A stretch of DNA of 64,000 nt, taken from assembly GCA_029582155.1 (NCBI GenBank), contig CM055912.1, positions 62,001 through 126,000 on the forward strand. Direction: 5' to 3'. The DNA comes from Panopea generosa (Eukaryota > Mollusca > Bivalvia > Adapedonta > Hiatellidae). A model generated the notes under the pieces. That model was not told the DNA's origin, did not search any database, and saw nothing but the letters and a program-made list of their open reading frames with translations. The position numbers and the translations under genes were made by a program. This document shows positions 10,857 to 23,616 of this stretch, piece by piece (the stretch's first letter is position 1; each line of letters opens with the position of its first letter).

Positions 10857-11394
10857 ATACTGTCATGAATTAACAGACAATCAAACCCCTTATTCCTGGG
10901 ATATAGTACTTGAGCACACCTATCTCTGCACATAACTGATAACTTTCCCACTTAAACCAGTCGTGAGGCAAATGACAATGAGATGCAACATCATGTATCA
11001 ATCATAACAGAAGCCAGGCTGGGATTCAAACTCGATGGAGTAATATCAGATGCTCTCTAAAGTGAGCCATCTTAGGTAGGGAGGATCCAATGACAAAATG
11101 CCAGTGTTTTGGTCCACACAAGTTCAAAGAATACAACTTTTGACATAATTATCAATTTTGACCAATATATGAATTTGTCTGGAGATGGTAATATATCTAT
11201 TGTTTTGTGAAGATCAGATAAAAATGCAGGTATAAGTATAAGGTGTAGGTGTAAGTGCATTTTTGACAATACAAAGGCTGTAACATAATTTGTTCAATTT
11301 GAACAGTTCCAGAACTGAGATAGCATGGCTATATAACTACCATGCATGTTTAGAGAAGTGCTGCTTCAGTGTACACACTTTACAAAGTAATAGA

Positions 11395-11535
11395 CGACAG
11401 GCAGACACAGGGCTAGATGGCAGACAGGTACAAGGCTAGATGGCAGACAGGTACAGAGCTAGACGGATTGCAGACAGACACAGGGCTAGATAGCAGACAG
11501 GCACAGGGTTAGACAGCAGACAGGCACAGGGCAAT
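11395..11535. repeat. Short GCAGACAGG minisatellite
   Basis: About six units of roughly 23-27 bases built on GGCTAGATGGCAGACAGGYAC. Confidence 0.8.
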
Positions 11536-11733
11536 CATAAAAAGACACAGCAATGTGGTAATAAAATATCAATCATGTCCATGCAACAAACCATTTTTTT
11601 AATGGGGTTTAATGCCATTTTCAACACATTTCAGGTTATATGTGGCATATATTGTACTGGTGGAGGAAAACCTCAGACTCAGTCAAACTGAGTAGAACCA
11701 CCGTCTTATTTTGAAATCCCTAAATGTAAGTTA

Positions 11734-11795
11734 GGCCTAAAAAAAAAGAAGGTTTGTTTCCTGTTACATGCCCAAAAAAATATGGGTCGGTAGGT

Positions 11796-11832
<37 letters not shown>

Positions 11833-14807
11833 TCGTTACCACACTCCTTTATTAAATGGAACATCAAAATGAATGAGTTTGTTAGTTTCTATTACATGAT
11901 TATATATGTCATTTTGGGGGTAGTGGTGTAAAAGTAATATATCTTTTAAATAGTACTCAATTTCAGATATGAATCGTAAATCTGAAGTGGCTATAATAAA
12001 CCGAGGAAGATATTTGATATAGGCATAGTGCCACCATTGCAAAAAGGAAGTGCTTCCGTGGGGTAGTCGCATAATGGCGGTTGTAAATAATCCTCAATTC
12101 TTCTTCTTTAAAAATGCATTTTCCTATTTTTAATGCTCATTTTTTTATTTGAATGGCATTATTGATGTATTTTGAACATTTTGATAGCATTGTCATGTCT
12201 GAATTGTGAAATTAGAAAAAAAAAAATGATGCTTGGAAATTGGGGTATGAATTCATGATTTCGGAAGTCTACTTTCACTTTGTCACCAGTGTACACACTG
12301 AGCAGAAAAAAAATCTCTTATATGACACATGACCCCTACTTTTCTCATCATATTTTGATAGTGCAGAGGTTGACAAACAGTAAAATGTAGGTTTCACTTC
12401 TTTCATTTGGGACCCTCTATGAATGACAAGCCTTCAAACTTTTATTATTTACTATAGAATAAAGAACAAAAATCAATGGTGGGGTTACACCTATAAGAGA
12501 GACTTGAGTGAAATGGGGGTGATTTTCCAAAATGTTAATTGTAGGTAAAATAACCTCTTTTCTACACTCTCATAGTATTAAATGACAAATTGGAGACATT
12601 TGCTTCATTAAAAAAAACACATTTTGGCAAGTGTATGCCTCAAATAAAGCATATATGTGCATATTTACATTGGAATTTCATGAAAAATCACAAAATTTTG
12701 AAGATTTTTTATTTTGGATGATTTAAATGTGCAATTTTTAGCATGTACATTGTATTGAATAATGTATTTTGGTAAGATAATGTCTTCAGTGTATCATGAG
12801 ACTGTTTTGGTGTAAAAATTTTAATGGAATTAGGTAAAAAAAAAATTTTTTTGGTAAAATTAGTCAAACACATCAAATTTGCATGTCGGTCAACATCTTG
12901 CGCCTGTATATAATGATCATGTAAAAAGTGGTATTTTGACAAAAGTTTCAGTATTTAATGCCTGCAACTTGGCAGTATTACTTCAAATTGGTAGTACTTA
13001 GCAAAAATGAGGTAATAATGAAATTTAAAAAAAAAGAGTTTCCTTATAGGCATAATGCCACCATTGCAAAAAGGAAGTGCCTCCGTGGGGTAGTCGCATA
13101 ATGGCGGTTGTAAATAATCCTCAATTCTTCTTCTTTAAAAATGCATTTTCCTATTTTTAATGCTCATTTTTTTATTTGAATGGCATTATTGATGTATTTT
13201 GAACATTTTGATAGCATTGTCATGTCTGAATTGTGAAATTAGAAAAAAAAAATGATGCTTGGAAATTGGGGTATGAATTCATGATTTCGGAAGTCTACTT
13301 TCACTTTGTCACCAGTGTACACACTGAGCAGAAAAAAAATCTCTTATATGACACATGACCCCTACTTTTCTCATCATATTTTGATAGTGCAGAGGTTGAC
13401 AAACAGTAAAATGTAGGTTTCACTTCTTTCATTTGGGACCCTCTATGAATGACAAGCCTTCAAACTTTTATTATTTACTATAGAATAAAGAACAAAAATC
13501 AATGGTGGGGTTACACCTATAAGAGAGACTTGAGTGAAATGGGGGTGATTTTCCAAAATGTTAATTGTAGGTAAAATAACCTCTTTTCTACACTCTCATA
13601 GTATTAAATGACAAATTGGAGACATTTGCTTCATTAAAAAAAACACATTTTGGCAAGTGTATGCCTCAAATAAAGCATATATGTGCATATTTACATTGGA
13701 ATTTCATGAAAAATCACAAAATTTTGAAGATTTTTTATTTTGGATGATTTAAATGTGCAATTTTTAGCATGTACATTGTATTGAATAATGTATTTTGGTA
13801 AGATAATGTCTTCAGTGTATCATGAGACTGTTTTGGTGTAAAAATTTTAATGGAATTAGGTAAAAAAAAAATTTTTTTGGTAAAATTAGTCAAACACATC
13901 AAATTTGCATGTCGGTCAACATCTTGCGCCTGTATATAATGATCATGTAAAAAGTGGTATTTTGACAAAAGTTTCAGTATTTAATGCCTGCAACTTGGCA
14001 GTATTACTTCAAATTGGTAGTACTTAGCAAAAATGAGGTAATAATGAAATTTAAAAAAAAAGAGTTTCCTTATAGGCATAATGCCACCATTGCAAAAAGG
14101 AAGTGCCTCCGTGGGGTAGTCGCATAATGGCGGTTGTAAATAATCCTCAATTCTTCTTCTTTAAAAATGCATTTTCCTATTTTTAATGCTCATTTTTTTA
14201 TTTGAATGGCATTATTGATGTATTTTGAACATTTTGATAGCATTGTCATGTTTGAATTGTGAATTTAGAAAAAAAAAATGATGCTTGGAAATTGGGGTAT
14301 GAATTCATGATTTCGGAAGTCTACTTTCACTTTGTCACCAGTGTACACACTGAGCAGAAAAAAAAATCTCTTATATGACACATGACCCCTACTTTTCTCA
14401 TCATATTTTGATAGTGCAGAGGTTGACAAACAGTAAAATGTAGGTTTCACTTCTTTCATTTGGGACCCTCTATGAATGACAAGCCTTCAAACTTTTGTTA
14501 TTTACTATAGAATAAAGAACAAAAATCAATGGTGGGGTTACACCTATACTGTCTTTGCAACAATTATACCTTGCACCGTTTCTTTGAGTCTATATCGTCT
14601 AGGCGTATGCAGTGATTATTTTATAATGAGATTACGAGCGTCTAAACGACACAGCGCACCGGTGCGTAAGAATTACTTCGTTGTGAAAATCACCAAAAAG
14701 AGCGCGAAATCCGATGCCGATTTTTTGGACATAAAAACTTTTGAGTCGGCAGTTAAAATATAGGGTCGGTCGGGTAACCGGAAACAAACATCTTTTTTTT
14801 TTAGGCC
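11734..14807. mobile_element. PIF/Harbinger-like TIR element (non-autonomous)
   Basis: The left end GGCCTAAAAAAAAAGAAGG, TTTGTTTCCTGTTAC is mirrored at the right end, whose reverse complement reads GGCCTAAAAAAAAAA, GATGTTTGTTTCCGGTTAC. Both ends are flanked by TTA (11731-11733 and 14808-14810), the 3-bp target duplication typical of PIF/Harbinger. No transposase frame is present inside. The body contains a 1,026-bp repeat and, near the right end, a more GC-rich stretch (14549-14763) open on the plus strand and ending at TAG 14761-14763, of unknown nature. The family call rests on TSD and terminal GGCC only. Confidence 0.7.
12021..14548. repeat. 1,026-bp tandem block, about 2.5 near-identical copies
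   Basis: Copies start at 12,021, 13,048 and 14,074, each at AGGCATARTGCCACCATTGC. The third stops at 14,548, where it runs into the element's right side. Differences between copies are a handful of substitutions and homopolymer changes. The same 77-codon minus-strand frame appears in copies one and two only because they are duplicates. The identity points to a recent duplication or an assembly artefact. Confidence 0.95.
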
Positions 14808-14988
14808 TTACTGATCAATTGTTGACCAATTGATAAATTGAGCCAAGTGTTTTTGAAATCCATCCATGTATGATTAAATTACAGCACGGTCTTAAAATCT
14901 CAAACAGACTCCATCAATGTATGATAAAATTAAAGGACAGACTTGAAATCTCAAACAGATTCAAAGTGTTGTCATACATACTCAAAAA

Positions 14989-15720
14989 GTGACCTTGACC
15001 TTTGAGGTAAGAGTCTAGGTCTTACTTATGACACATCGTCATGTCATCTTGATAAATTAAGCCAAGTTAAAAGACAAAGTCACAGACCAGACACACAATA
15101 TCAAACAAATTAAAAGTGTGACCTTCACCTTTGAGGAAAGGTTCTGGGTTTTACATGCGACACTTAATTATGTCATGTTGATCAACTGATCCAAGTGTTT
15201 TTAAAATTCATCCATAGATGACAAAGTTACAGACCGGACAAGACAGAAAGTGTTGTCAAACAAACTCAAAGTGTGACCTTGACCTTTGAGGTATGCATGT
15301 GGGACTTACACGCAACACATCGTAATTTTATGTTGATCATTTGTAGCAAGTATCATTAAAATTCATCTCTGCATGACAATGTTACAGGCCTGACACGAAA
15401 TCTCTCACAAACTCAAAGTGTTATCAAACAAACTCAAATTGTGACCTTGACCTTTGAGGTATGGTCGTGGATCTTAATCGCAACACATCATCATGTTATG
15501 TTGATCATTTGTAGCAAGTATCATTATAATTCATCTATGCATGACAAAGTTACAGGCTGGAAACAAAATCTCACACAAACTCAAAGTATTGTCAAACAAA
15601 CTCGAATTGTGACCTTAACCTTTGAAGTACGGGTGAGGGTCTTACTCACGACACGTCGTCATGTTATGTTGATCATTTGTAGCAGGTATCTACAAAATCC
15701 ATCTATGCATGACAAGTTAC
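14989..15720. repeat. Degenerate ~130-168-bp repeats led by GTGACCTTGACCTTTGAGG
   Basis: Five units start at 14,989, 15,118, 15,273, 15,441 and 15,609. Each opens with GTGACCTTGACCTTTGAGG or a one-to-three-base variant, then a GGTCTTAC..GACACATCGTCATG block and a CATGACAAAGTTACAG block. Sequence between units has diverged. Confidence 0.8.
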
Positions 15721-17335
15721 AAAACAATATTTGAGGGGCATAAAAAAACTATTTTAAGTGCTATAAATAGGTGTAAAACACCTACTATACTTGACAAACA
15801 CTTAACAACATGTTACTACATCAACTACAAAATCATCCTACAGTCATGTAGAAAATCTCATATGTTTATATACACTCAAGTCCCATTATAATAAGGATCT
15901 CGGGGTCCACTATGTGAAACCGTGATATACATGAACCGTGTTGTAGAGATAATTTACCTTGAAAAATCAAACTCCACTGAATGGTATTGTTTGCATTGTA
16001 ATGTAATTTAAAGTATATTTGCAAACAACAGATTATGAGATTCACTTAGATATGTATAAAATTTATAAAAAAGAAAAATAATTATTCATATTCAAGACAT
16101 ATTCGTGTTTTGATAAAACTAAAATTGACAGCTCTGCCACGTAACCCAGATGTTAAAAAACGGTGTCTACGTAAAAACTAGCTTATGATAAAGTTTGGAA
16201 ATGGCTTCTGTGTTTGGAAGTGTCAGCATTTAGTGAATCACTCTGATTATTACAAACTGTTTATAATTAATGCTGTCACGAATCAATCAAATAAACTGTC
16301 CTTTAAACCATCATTACATAAGGTTTTAAACAGTTTGTTCTAAGCAAGTAGAAGTTGAGCAATGATCAAATCCAAGCAGGGCAACAATATATTGTTTGGT
16401 TGTCATTCCCCCCTCCCTCCCCCTCTCCCATCATAAAAAATGGGAGCCAAGAAAAAACATGTTAAAATGGAACTTGCATTGTATAATAATATAAATACAG
16501 AAAAATTTATTAGATGTAAACAAACTGGTTTTAAACTTTGATAAATAATATGGCAAACAATATATGACTACATGAAATTAAAAAAAAAAATGAAAAAACT
16601 GATGTGAAAAACATAATACATAAACACAAACACAAGCCAAATAAATATATCTGAGAAGCCAATGTTAATCTTGTGTAGCGATCAGAGGTTTATACTTTCA
16701 ATCACAGCTGTTTAACACCTTTGAGCAAGACACTTAATCTACATTTACACATATATCTGGGAGGACATAGAGAGAGATTTGCATAGCATATCAACTAAAA
16801 TATTGAATAGAATTGATAAACTGTAACAACTTGTAACAACCGAGGACATAGAAATTTGTATAAACTGTAAGAACTTGTTGTAATGAAAAATAAATAGATT
16901 TAAACAAATTTTGGAAAGTTTGATTATAAATAAAGATATATTAGTGTTACATAATTTGGAAAATACAACCTCAGATCCGACCTATAATGAACAAAATAAC
17001 ATCCACTTCTCAACAGATAGATTAATACATGAAAATAACAAGAGTCAATTTAAAACTAACCAAAATAAACATACAAACAGCTATGTATACAAACAATAAG
17101 CAACTATTACTAAAATGCACTTATAAACAAAAATAAAGAAAACATGTAATTAAGAAGACAATGTTTTTTTTTTAACAATGAATAGTCACGCAAAGACATG
17201 AACTTCTTAAAATGTAACTCAACAAAAGTACAGGCATTGTTACACAGAATACATGACGAAAACATTACCAAAAATGCACATAACAAAAATGACACACATA
17301 CAGTTGTTAACAACACTGAGCACACATAAAAAACT
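15721..17335. other. No supported gene
   Basis: AT-rich sequence with short open frames lacking coding features, a CCCCTCC-rich patch near 16,410 and poly-A runs. CTTTGAGCAAGACACTTAAT near 16,720 resembles wording seen in SINE bodies, but no complete element could be delimited. Confidence 0.5.
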
Positions 17336-17338
17336 TAC

Positions 17339-17395
17339 AGGTAGGGTCACTCCACTGACCAGCCTCACAATAACAACCTTCTAATAATTGGGAGG
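17339..17395 (-). CDS. Candidate internal exon, Cys-containing
   Basis: On the minus strand AACAG is followed by 57 bases and an ACCT/GTAAGT donor. The frame with two leading bases reads SQLLEGCYCEAGQWSDPT, and the donor splits a codon after T. Two cysteines in a CxC and the GQW-DP wording would suit a small extracellular Cys-rich domain. The acceptor has a weak pyrimidine tract, and the piece is too short for family assignment. Neighbouring candidates at 19,077 and 21,713 lie on the same strand, but the phases do not prove a single gene. Confidence 0.3.
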
Positions 17396-18559
17396 CTGTT
17401 CTTATCATAAGAAGTATTTCTATATTTGGTTAGTCACGAGATTATATTTCTGAAAGAAGATGAAATATCTTTTTGGTTAAAACAACATATAGGTGTTAGT
17501 TCACAGTAGTAAATAATTGAATAAATTAAACAGGGTAGCTCTAATGAAAATAATGTTATCAGATGTTATTGAGTCGAAATAAAAATGTAAACACACGCTT
17601 GCCCATCCACCCTTCCAGAAAACCTGGTTAAAAAAAGTGAAATAAGTTTTTATGCAACACTGGTAGATTACGAGATCAACATGTGTTCCTGACCTTCCTC
17701 CAAACCCAGTTTCATATCACATTATGTAGATTGTTTACTCATTATCTACAACTTCAAATGGCTCTTAAGTTATTTACCCCTTGTCTTGACAGAAAGTTTC
17801 ACACATATTTTTTGGACCAAGCTGGGCTTGTACCCACAACCTGTGAGGAAAGTTATCACACCAATTGTTTGGACCAAGCTGGGCTCAAACCCTTAACTTC
17901 TGGTGATCTTAAAACAGCACATGAGGCTATAAAAAAACCTTAAAAGTACCTTTTAAAGTCTGTCTAGAAATTTCACACCTAAAAGCAAATCTGTAATATT
18001 TCCTTAGATATTGGACAATACATCAACATAAACTTTTATAATATTATGACTTTTTAAAAAAAGAATTAAATTCACGTAATAATAGTCATTATTACACATA
18101 CTAAATTTTAATGTCGGCAGTAGACAGTGAAACAAAAATATATTTGCTATTTTAGCAACACCAATTTCAAATGAAATTTGTGCTAGAAAATTAACATTTT
18201 ACGCAATCTTTTGTTTCATTTACCACTAAAAAATTCTGTAATGAAATATAAAAAATAATTAACTAATACAAATCTACTTCAAGTTACAACATATATAAAA
18301 CATACATAATCTTTGAGAGCAAGTCACAAAATCAAAAAGGATAAAAAAATAAATAAACAAATATGTGAGTAAATTCTTCTTCTGAACATCTTGTACACTA
18401 AATTGTGTAATAGTTTAATCATCATCACAGTTGATGAGTTTATTAACAAGTATGTGAAGAACTTGTTTTACATCATAATGACAATCTTGTTCTGCTCTCA
18501 TAGACAATGTAATGCTTATGACATAAAAACTATAATGTAATGAAAATCTATTGTACCAT

Positions 18560-18690
18560 ACATTTGTATATTTTTTTCTATTTTTTTTTCTCTCATTTTT
18601 TTCCTCTTTTCTCATTTTTTTCTCTAATTTTCTCTTTTTTTTAATTTTTTTTTTCTTTTTCTTTTTTCTTTTTTCTTTTTTTTCCTTTAA
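18560..18690. repeat. Poly-pyrimidine (T/C) tract
   Basis: About 130 bases are nearly pure T with scattered C on the plus strand. This explains the Lys/Glu-rich frame on the minus strand. Confidence 0.85.
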
Positions 18691-19076
18691 ATTATGGTAC
18701 ATATCTTAAAATATTGAATACTACAAATACAATAATACTAAAATAACAATAATGATACCATTACAATTACACTACAATTATTTCAATTTAAATGTACATA
18801 CCTAACAAAGAAGTTTCAAATTTCAGACAAAACCAAGATTGTTCATTCCTATTTGTTTTGGGTCAAAATTCAATCCCAATGTTGTGTAAGGTCTCTCTAG
18901 ACACGTGTATTGTATAGCAACTACACAGAATATTGTCAGAGTACTCTACTTCAACCTTTTTGTCCATGTTAATATCTATGAAGCTGCTAGTAGTTCCTCT
19001 TCAATATCCTATTCCACACTAGACTAAACTGACAATCCATGATGTCACATAAATTCATCTCTTGGAGAATTCTAGA

Positions 19077-19203
19077 CTAACTGGTGTAGAATTTGAAAAT
19101 GTGTTGTATCTGCTCTGCATATGGGTTACTTCTGATAGTTTTCTTGTAACAAGTGAGTGATGTTTCTGGTTGGTATGTGTTATTCCAGACTGTTCCTTTA
19201 AAT
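19077..19203 (-). CDS. Candidate terminal exon of an unrecognised gene
   Basis: A good minus-strand acceptor (TTCTTGTTTCAG) opens a 127-base exon. In the frame with one leading base it reads FKGTVWNNTYQPETSLTCYK, KTIRSNPYAEQIQHIFKFYT and Ser before TAG at 19079-19077. Residue composition is ordinary and no low-complexity sequence is involved, which favours real coding sequence. A donor-like AGAA/GTAACC inside the exon could end it earlier. I do not recognise the family, and no upstream exon with a sure matching phase was identified. Confidence 0.4.
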
Positions 19204-20112
19204 CTGAAACAAGAAACCACCATCTGTACAGTTTATTTTGGGGAAAAAAGCCAAACATAATAACAGTATTTTTACAGGTTTATCTCCAATAAAATACACG
19301 GTGCTGCAGATCTATCAAGTATGGACTTTCTGACATATACAAAAAGAGGCCCATGGGCCTTAACAGTCACCTGATTATCCTCGAAGACATAAAGTTACAT
19401 ATGAATCTATTTCCTAACTTTTGTCAATAAAACATAAGCACTAACTGTCATATCAGCAACAACAAATCAACAAAAACCATTCAAATGAGTCTATTCAATC
19501 TATCTATCTAGTTGCTTTGAAAGATAAAAAAAACAACATCTATAGATAGATTCTATTTAAACTTTGAAGTATACAACCATAAACCTTTAACAAAACATAG
19601 TTTTACAATGACCAATCTCAAATCAAATTTTTATGCACCCTGAGTATTGCTGACGGAGAATTGTGGATGATGCCTTTGTAAATTTGTGTAGCACCTGCAT
19701 ATTTCAGTTCTCTGGCAAAATCTACATGCATCCACATTTGCTAATATCTATAAATTTGTTAATTATCTTCTGAGCCTGACCCAAATGTGTCCAATCCAAA
19801 GCTTCACTCTTCATGCTTTTTATATTTCCATCTTCTTTGTTGATCTCCAACATGTTTGTTGTTGTTGGAAATGAATCAGCGAAACATGTAAAAATTTATG
19901 TGACAGTCTTACACACATGGGTGACCGTGCTGATTACCAAATTTGCCTCAAGTCAAATCAGTAAAATATTTTGAACAGAAAACCAGCAGCACTATGCTAT
20001 AGCCTCAATTGAACTCGGAAACTCCATAAAATGATCTAAAATAACTGACATCATTCAGTTTAAATATTTCCATTGACGGATTATTCTAAACAGTTTATGG
20101 GATTCACCGAGC

Positions 20113-20245
20113 GTATTGGTCAGTCTATCATAATAGTGAATCTGTATTACAGTATGTCAGTATACAGGTATTACAACATATTGGTATGTCAGTCTATCAT
20201 AATAGTGATTCTGTATTGCAGCATGTCAGTATACCGGTAATACTG
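20113..20245. repeat. Two-copy ~63-bp direct repeat
   Basis: CAGTCTATCATAATAGTGA, TCTGTATTRCAGYATGTCAG and TATACMGGTA occur twice in direct order. Confidence 0.75.
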
Positions 20246-20384
20246 TGCACCACTATCTAAACGTGAAATATATGAATTATTATTTTACAAGTATATAATG
20301 CATTTTCAAGGGAAATTTTAAAGTTAAATTATTTTCTATTTAAAAATCCTGTTTCCAAAATAAAAAATCCCAAGGATTATTGGA

Positions 20385-20628
20385 TTGAATATTTAGCATC
20401 GTTATTGTTGGCTAGCACATGATCATTAAACCTAACAGCTCTCTTCTGGGATCATGGAAAGTTAACCAGTACTTGAGTACTACCATCTCTGCAAGTAACT
20501 GATAATTTTCCCACTTGAATCAGCGGTGAGAGACAAATGACAGTGAGACGCAATGTTGTATATCAATCATCACTGAAACTGTGGCCAGGCACGGATTCGA
20601 ACTCACAACCTCTAGATCCATCATATAC
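20385..20628 (-). repeat. SINE-A copy
   Basis: From tail to head (plus-strand order): TGAATATTTAGCATC, CTGGGATCATGGAAAGTTAAC, CATCTCTGCAAGTAACTGATA, CCACTTGAATCAGCGGTGAG, ATGTTGTATATCAATCATCAC, and the box-B complement GGATTCGAACTCACAACC. The box-A part of the head is eroded. Confidence 0.75.
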
Positions 20629-21059
20629 CAGAAACAATGCAATAATATTTTTACAAAACAAGTAAGAATTCTGCAGTTTTTAACAAATACAGTTATTTTT
20701 GTACTTCAGCTTTTACAGTGTTTAACAAGAAAATATCGGTGGAACCGATGGATGCTCCCCAAGTGAGTGTTTGACTCTGTACCATATACCCTTAGTACTG
20801 ATGGCTTCTTGGTTGAAAAATACCAAACTACATAGCAGGAACAATATGTGGCTCTGCACTTGACAGAACTCATTCGCAAATCATTGAACAGGAACAAAAG
20901 GACAATATGTGCATATCCTAGCTAGTTTTACAAAATTAAAACCAGAGGTTGTAGCAAAATAGTGTCTTGAAGACAATATGCACATCTCTACTTGGTTATC
21001 ATGCATCCTAGCAAGTTTCATAAAATTCCAACCAGAGGTTGTAGAGAAATAGCGTGGAC

Positions 21060-21408
21060 AAGAATTTTATCACAGACTGCGGTCAAGCGGGAATTTGAAT
21101 TCACAACCCCTGGATAGATGGTCAGACGAGCAACTGACTAAGCAAACTGACCTGGTAAAAGGTTAGCAGACGATCCGTTTAACTACTCTTTCCTGGGATC
21201 CTGAAAGGTTAACAGTACTTGAGCACACCCATCTCTGCAATTAACTGATAACTTTCCCACTTGAATCAGTAGTGAGAGATGAATCACAATGAGACTAAAT
21301 GTTGTATATCAATCATCGCGTAGACTGCGGTCAAGCGGGAATTTAAATTCACGACCCCTGGATTGATGGTCAGACGTGTTACTGACTGAGCAAACTGACC
21401 TGGTAAAA
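21060..21408 (-). repeat. Two SINE-A copies in tandem orientation
   Basis: A partial head (21,060-21,165: GACTGCGGTCAAGCGGGAATT, CACAACCCCTGGAT, ACTGACCTGGTAAAAGGTTA) is followed by a fuller copy from TCCTGGGATCCTGAAAGG (21,190) to the same head ending GACCTGGTAAAAAG (21,407). On the minus strand the second head carries box A TTGCTCAGTCAGTAAC. Confidence 0.75.
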
Positions 21409-21712
21409 AGTTGTGTATACAAGTGTTCAGAGTTGTATGTTTTAAGTTATTTCAAAACAGTTCAATTCATGTCAGAGAAAAAGGTTCTTTGTTGTTTTGT
21501 TTTAAATTGTCTTACACAGAAAAGTAGATATCATCTACAAGTACAAAGTCAGTTACACTAGTACTAAGTTTCTATCAGATTGTTTTCCCTTAGAAACTTT
21601 TCCTCATCTCTCTATTCAAATTTGTCTTTATAATACCTGTAAAGTTTGCTTCTAAAACTGCTCACACGCCATACTGATAATCTTCTGTAGAAATACTTCA
21701 AAGTGCCATTAT

Positions 21713-21759
21713 TTACTTCCTGGCCCCTGGGCATTCATGTTTCAGTTGACACTGTGTAT
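21713..21759 (-). CDS. Candidate terminal exon, low support
   Basis: The acceptor ATATGTTGCAG leads into TQCQLKHECPGARK and a TAA stop at 21715-21713. A donor-like GGAA/GTAAAT overlaps the end, so it could equally be internal. It is short, Cys-containing and lies on the same strand as the other candidates of this region. The family is unknown. Confidence 0.25.
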
Positions 21760-21952
21760 CTGCAACATATTCAGGAAATAAGATTAAATACAAAGTGATA
21801 GATACAAGGCCTATACAAGAATATATTTAAGAAAATTTTATAGTTTCCATGTATACATCACTGCTAAAATAGCCATTTAACAAATCTTTAAAAATAATTG
21901 CCAGTGAAACTTTATTAAACCAGTCAACTCAGACAAGAAACTGCTTAATTAA

Positions 21953-22222
21953 CCCTTTACTTTATATAGACGCCTTTGGACACCTCTAAAATATAGACGC
22001 CTTTGGACACTCTAATATAGAAGGCTTTGGACACCTCTAATAAAGACGCCTTTGGACACCCCTTTTGAATTATTGGGTGAACTATGTTTATATTAACTGA
22101 CAGAGTGGAAAACAGTGCAAGAAGTGTTCAGATTGCTCATTACTAGAAATCTGAACTCTTCCTGCACTGTTTTCAAAGGCCTGTGATTGGTGCAGGAAAA
22201 CGTGTATCTATAGAGTAAAGGG
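21953..22222. mobile_element. piggyBac-like MITE (TTAA-flanked)
   Basis: The 270-base element begins CCCTTTACTTTATATAGAC and ends TCTATAGAGTAAAGGG, imperfect inverted repeats. TTAA sits immediately outside both ends (21949-21952, 22223-22226), as in piggyBac-type insertions. Inside are four copies of a roughly 28-base GACGCCTTTGGACACCTCTAA repeat (21,967-22,060). There is also a long hairpin in which GAAAACAGTGCAAGAAG (22,109) pairs with CTTCCTGCACTGTTTTC (22,158). No coding capacity. Confidence 0.75.
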
Positions 22223-22229
22223 TTAAAGG

Positions 22230-23610
22230 GAGTATATTGACATTTAATACTCAATGTGGTGGTGTAAATAAACATTACCAACACACACATAAATATATAA
22301 CTTACGCATCAGGGAATTTAAAGTATACAATTATATTACCACCATTTTATTATTTTATGCGTCAGTTTTTAGAAACTACATCATTTGCTTTTTTTACATT
22401 TTCTATTTTGAACAAACTGCTTTTGTTGTTCCGATCAACGATTGTAAACCGTGTGTGACAAAAATTGTGTACAAGTACATATTTCAAGATTGATGTAAAC
22501 ACTTACACACAGGCAGTGGTCAAAAATTTAAAATAATCTACATACTAGTATATAACTGATTTATTATGTGAAAGTACCTAAAGAATCTGGGACATAATGC
22601 CAACAACTGAATGGAAACAAAGTTAGATAACCAAGGTGTAACGGTTCAACTGTTTTCAATTGTGTGCTGTCTACATAAGAAATAGTATTACATTTCCATT
22701 ATTAAATTATGGTTTGGCCAATCATTTTGCAAAATTTTGATAATTTTCCAATATTATGGTAACTATGGAAGCATTTATTTATGTAGCCGGGGCAGTTATT
22801 GTTTTTTTTCTACCTCTACTATTCAAACAAGCATAGCATTGCCAAAACAGATTCTATTTTTAAATAAGACATATCAATGTGTGTTGTATCATATGCTTGT
22901 TTGCATCCCATAAAAAATTTACGCCAATTATACGCATATCAAAATGACGTCAATATTATGATGTTATGGATTGCCATTTTGTTTGAAGCAAAATGACATT
23001 GGGGCACTTGAAAATTGATAACATGCAGAATACTGCATGAGCGACCAAACCCTATATGAGGGCAAGTTAAAATGCCTAAATCAAGGAATTTTCTTAAATT
23101 CCTTGCTTAAATGAGGTCTTGAAACTTGACAATTTATTGCCGTTTCCGACAGATTCCTACCGAGTTAATATAAATCAATTTCAAATAACCATGAATTTAC
23201 TCAATTGAACCCATAACAATGAAAATAATAACAAAATTAAACAGCTGCAGTCTTTTTATTTTACTCAATACAACAGAAATATAAAGATAGTTTACCGGTG
23301 TGACATATTTTCAGCACATCATCAGAATTAGATATATCGCCGAACATGCACACGTTTTGGAAAAATGGTAATTTTTAACTGTTGTTTTTTCAAAATAATA
23401 GATCTACAAATAAATTTAAAATATGTATATAATTTTTTTTAAAATCTATTATGATCAAAGTAGTAAATTGTAAAGAACATAGCAGTAAGAACATTAGACA
23501 ATATATAAGGTAAGTTTCTTTTTAAATATACAAATGGCAATACATAATGACTGAGATCAGTACATCTAAACATCAAAATTACTATCAGGTACACCACATT
23601 TGCCTTTTCC
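22230..23610. other. No supported gene
   Basis: AT-rich sequence; short frames on both strands have biased composition and no paired splice signals. Palindromic AAGGAATTTTCTTAAATTCCTT at about 23,083-23,104 is the only local structure noted. Confidence 0.45.
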
Positions 23611-23616
23611 CTGCAG

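Noticed and set aside
12709-13968. Two identical 77-codon minus-strand frames
   Set aside because: They are the same stretch in two copies of the 1,026-bp block, low complexity and without coding features.
18415-18702. Lys/Glu-rich minus-strand frame
   Set aside because: Encoded by the poly-pyrimidine tract.
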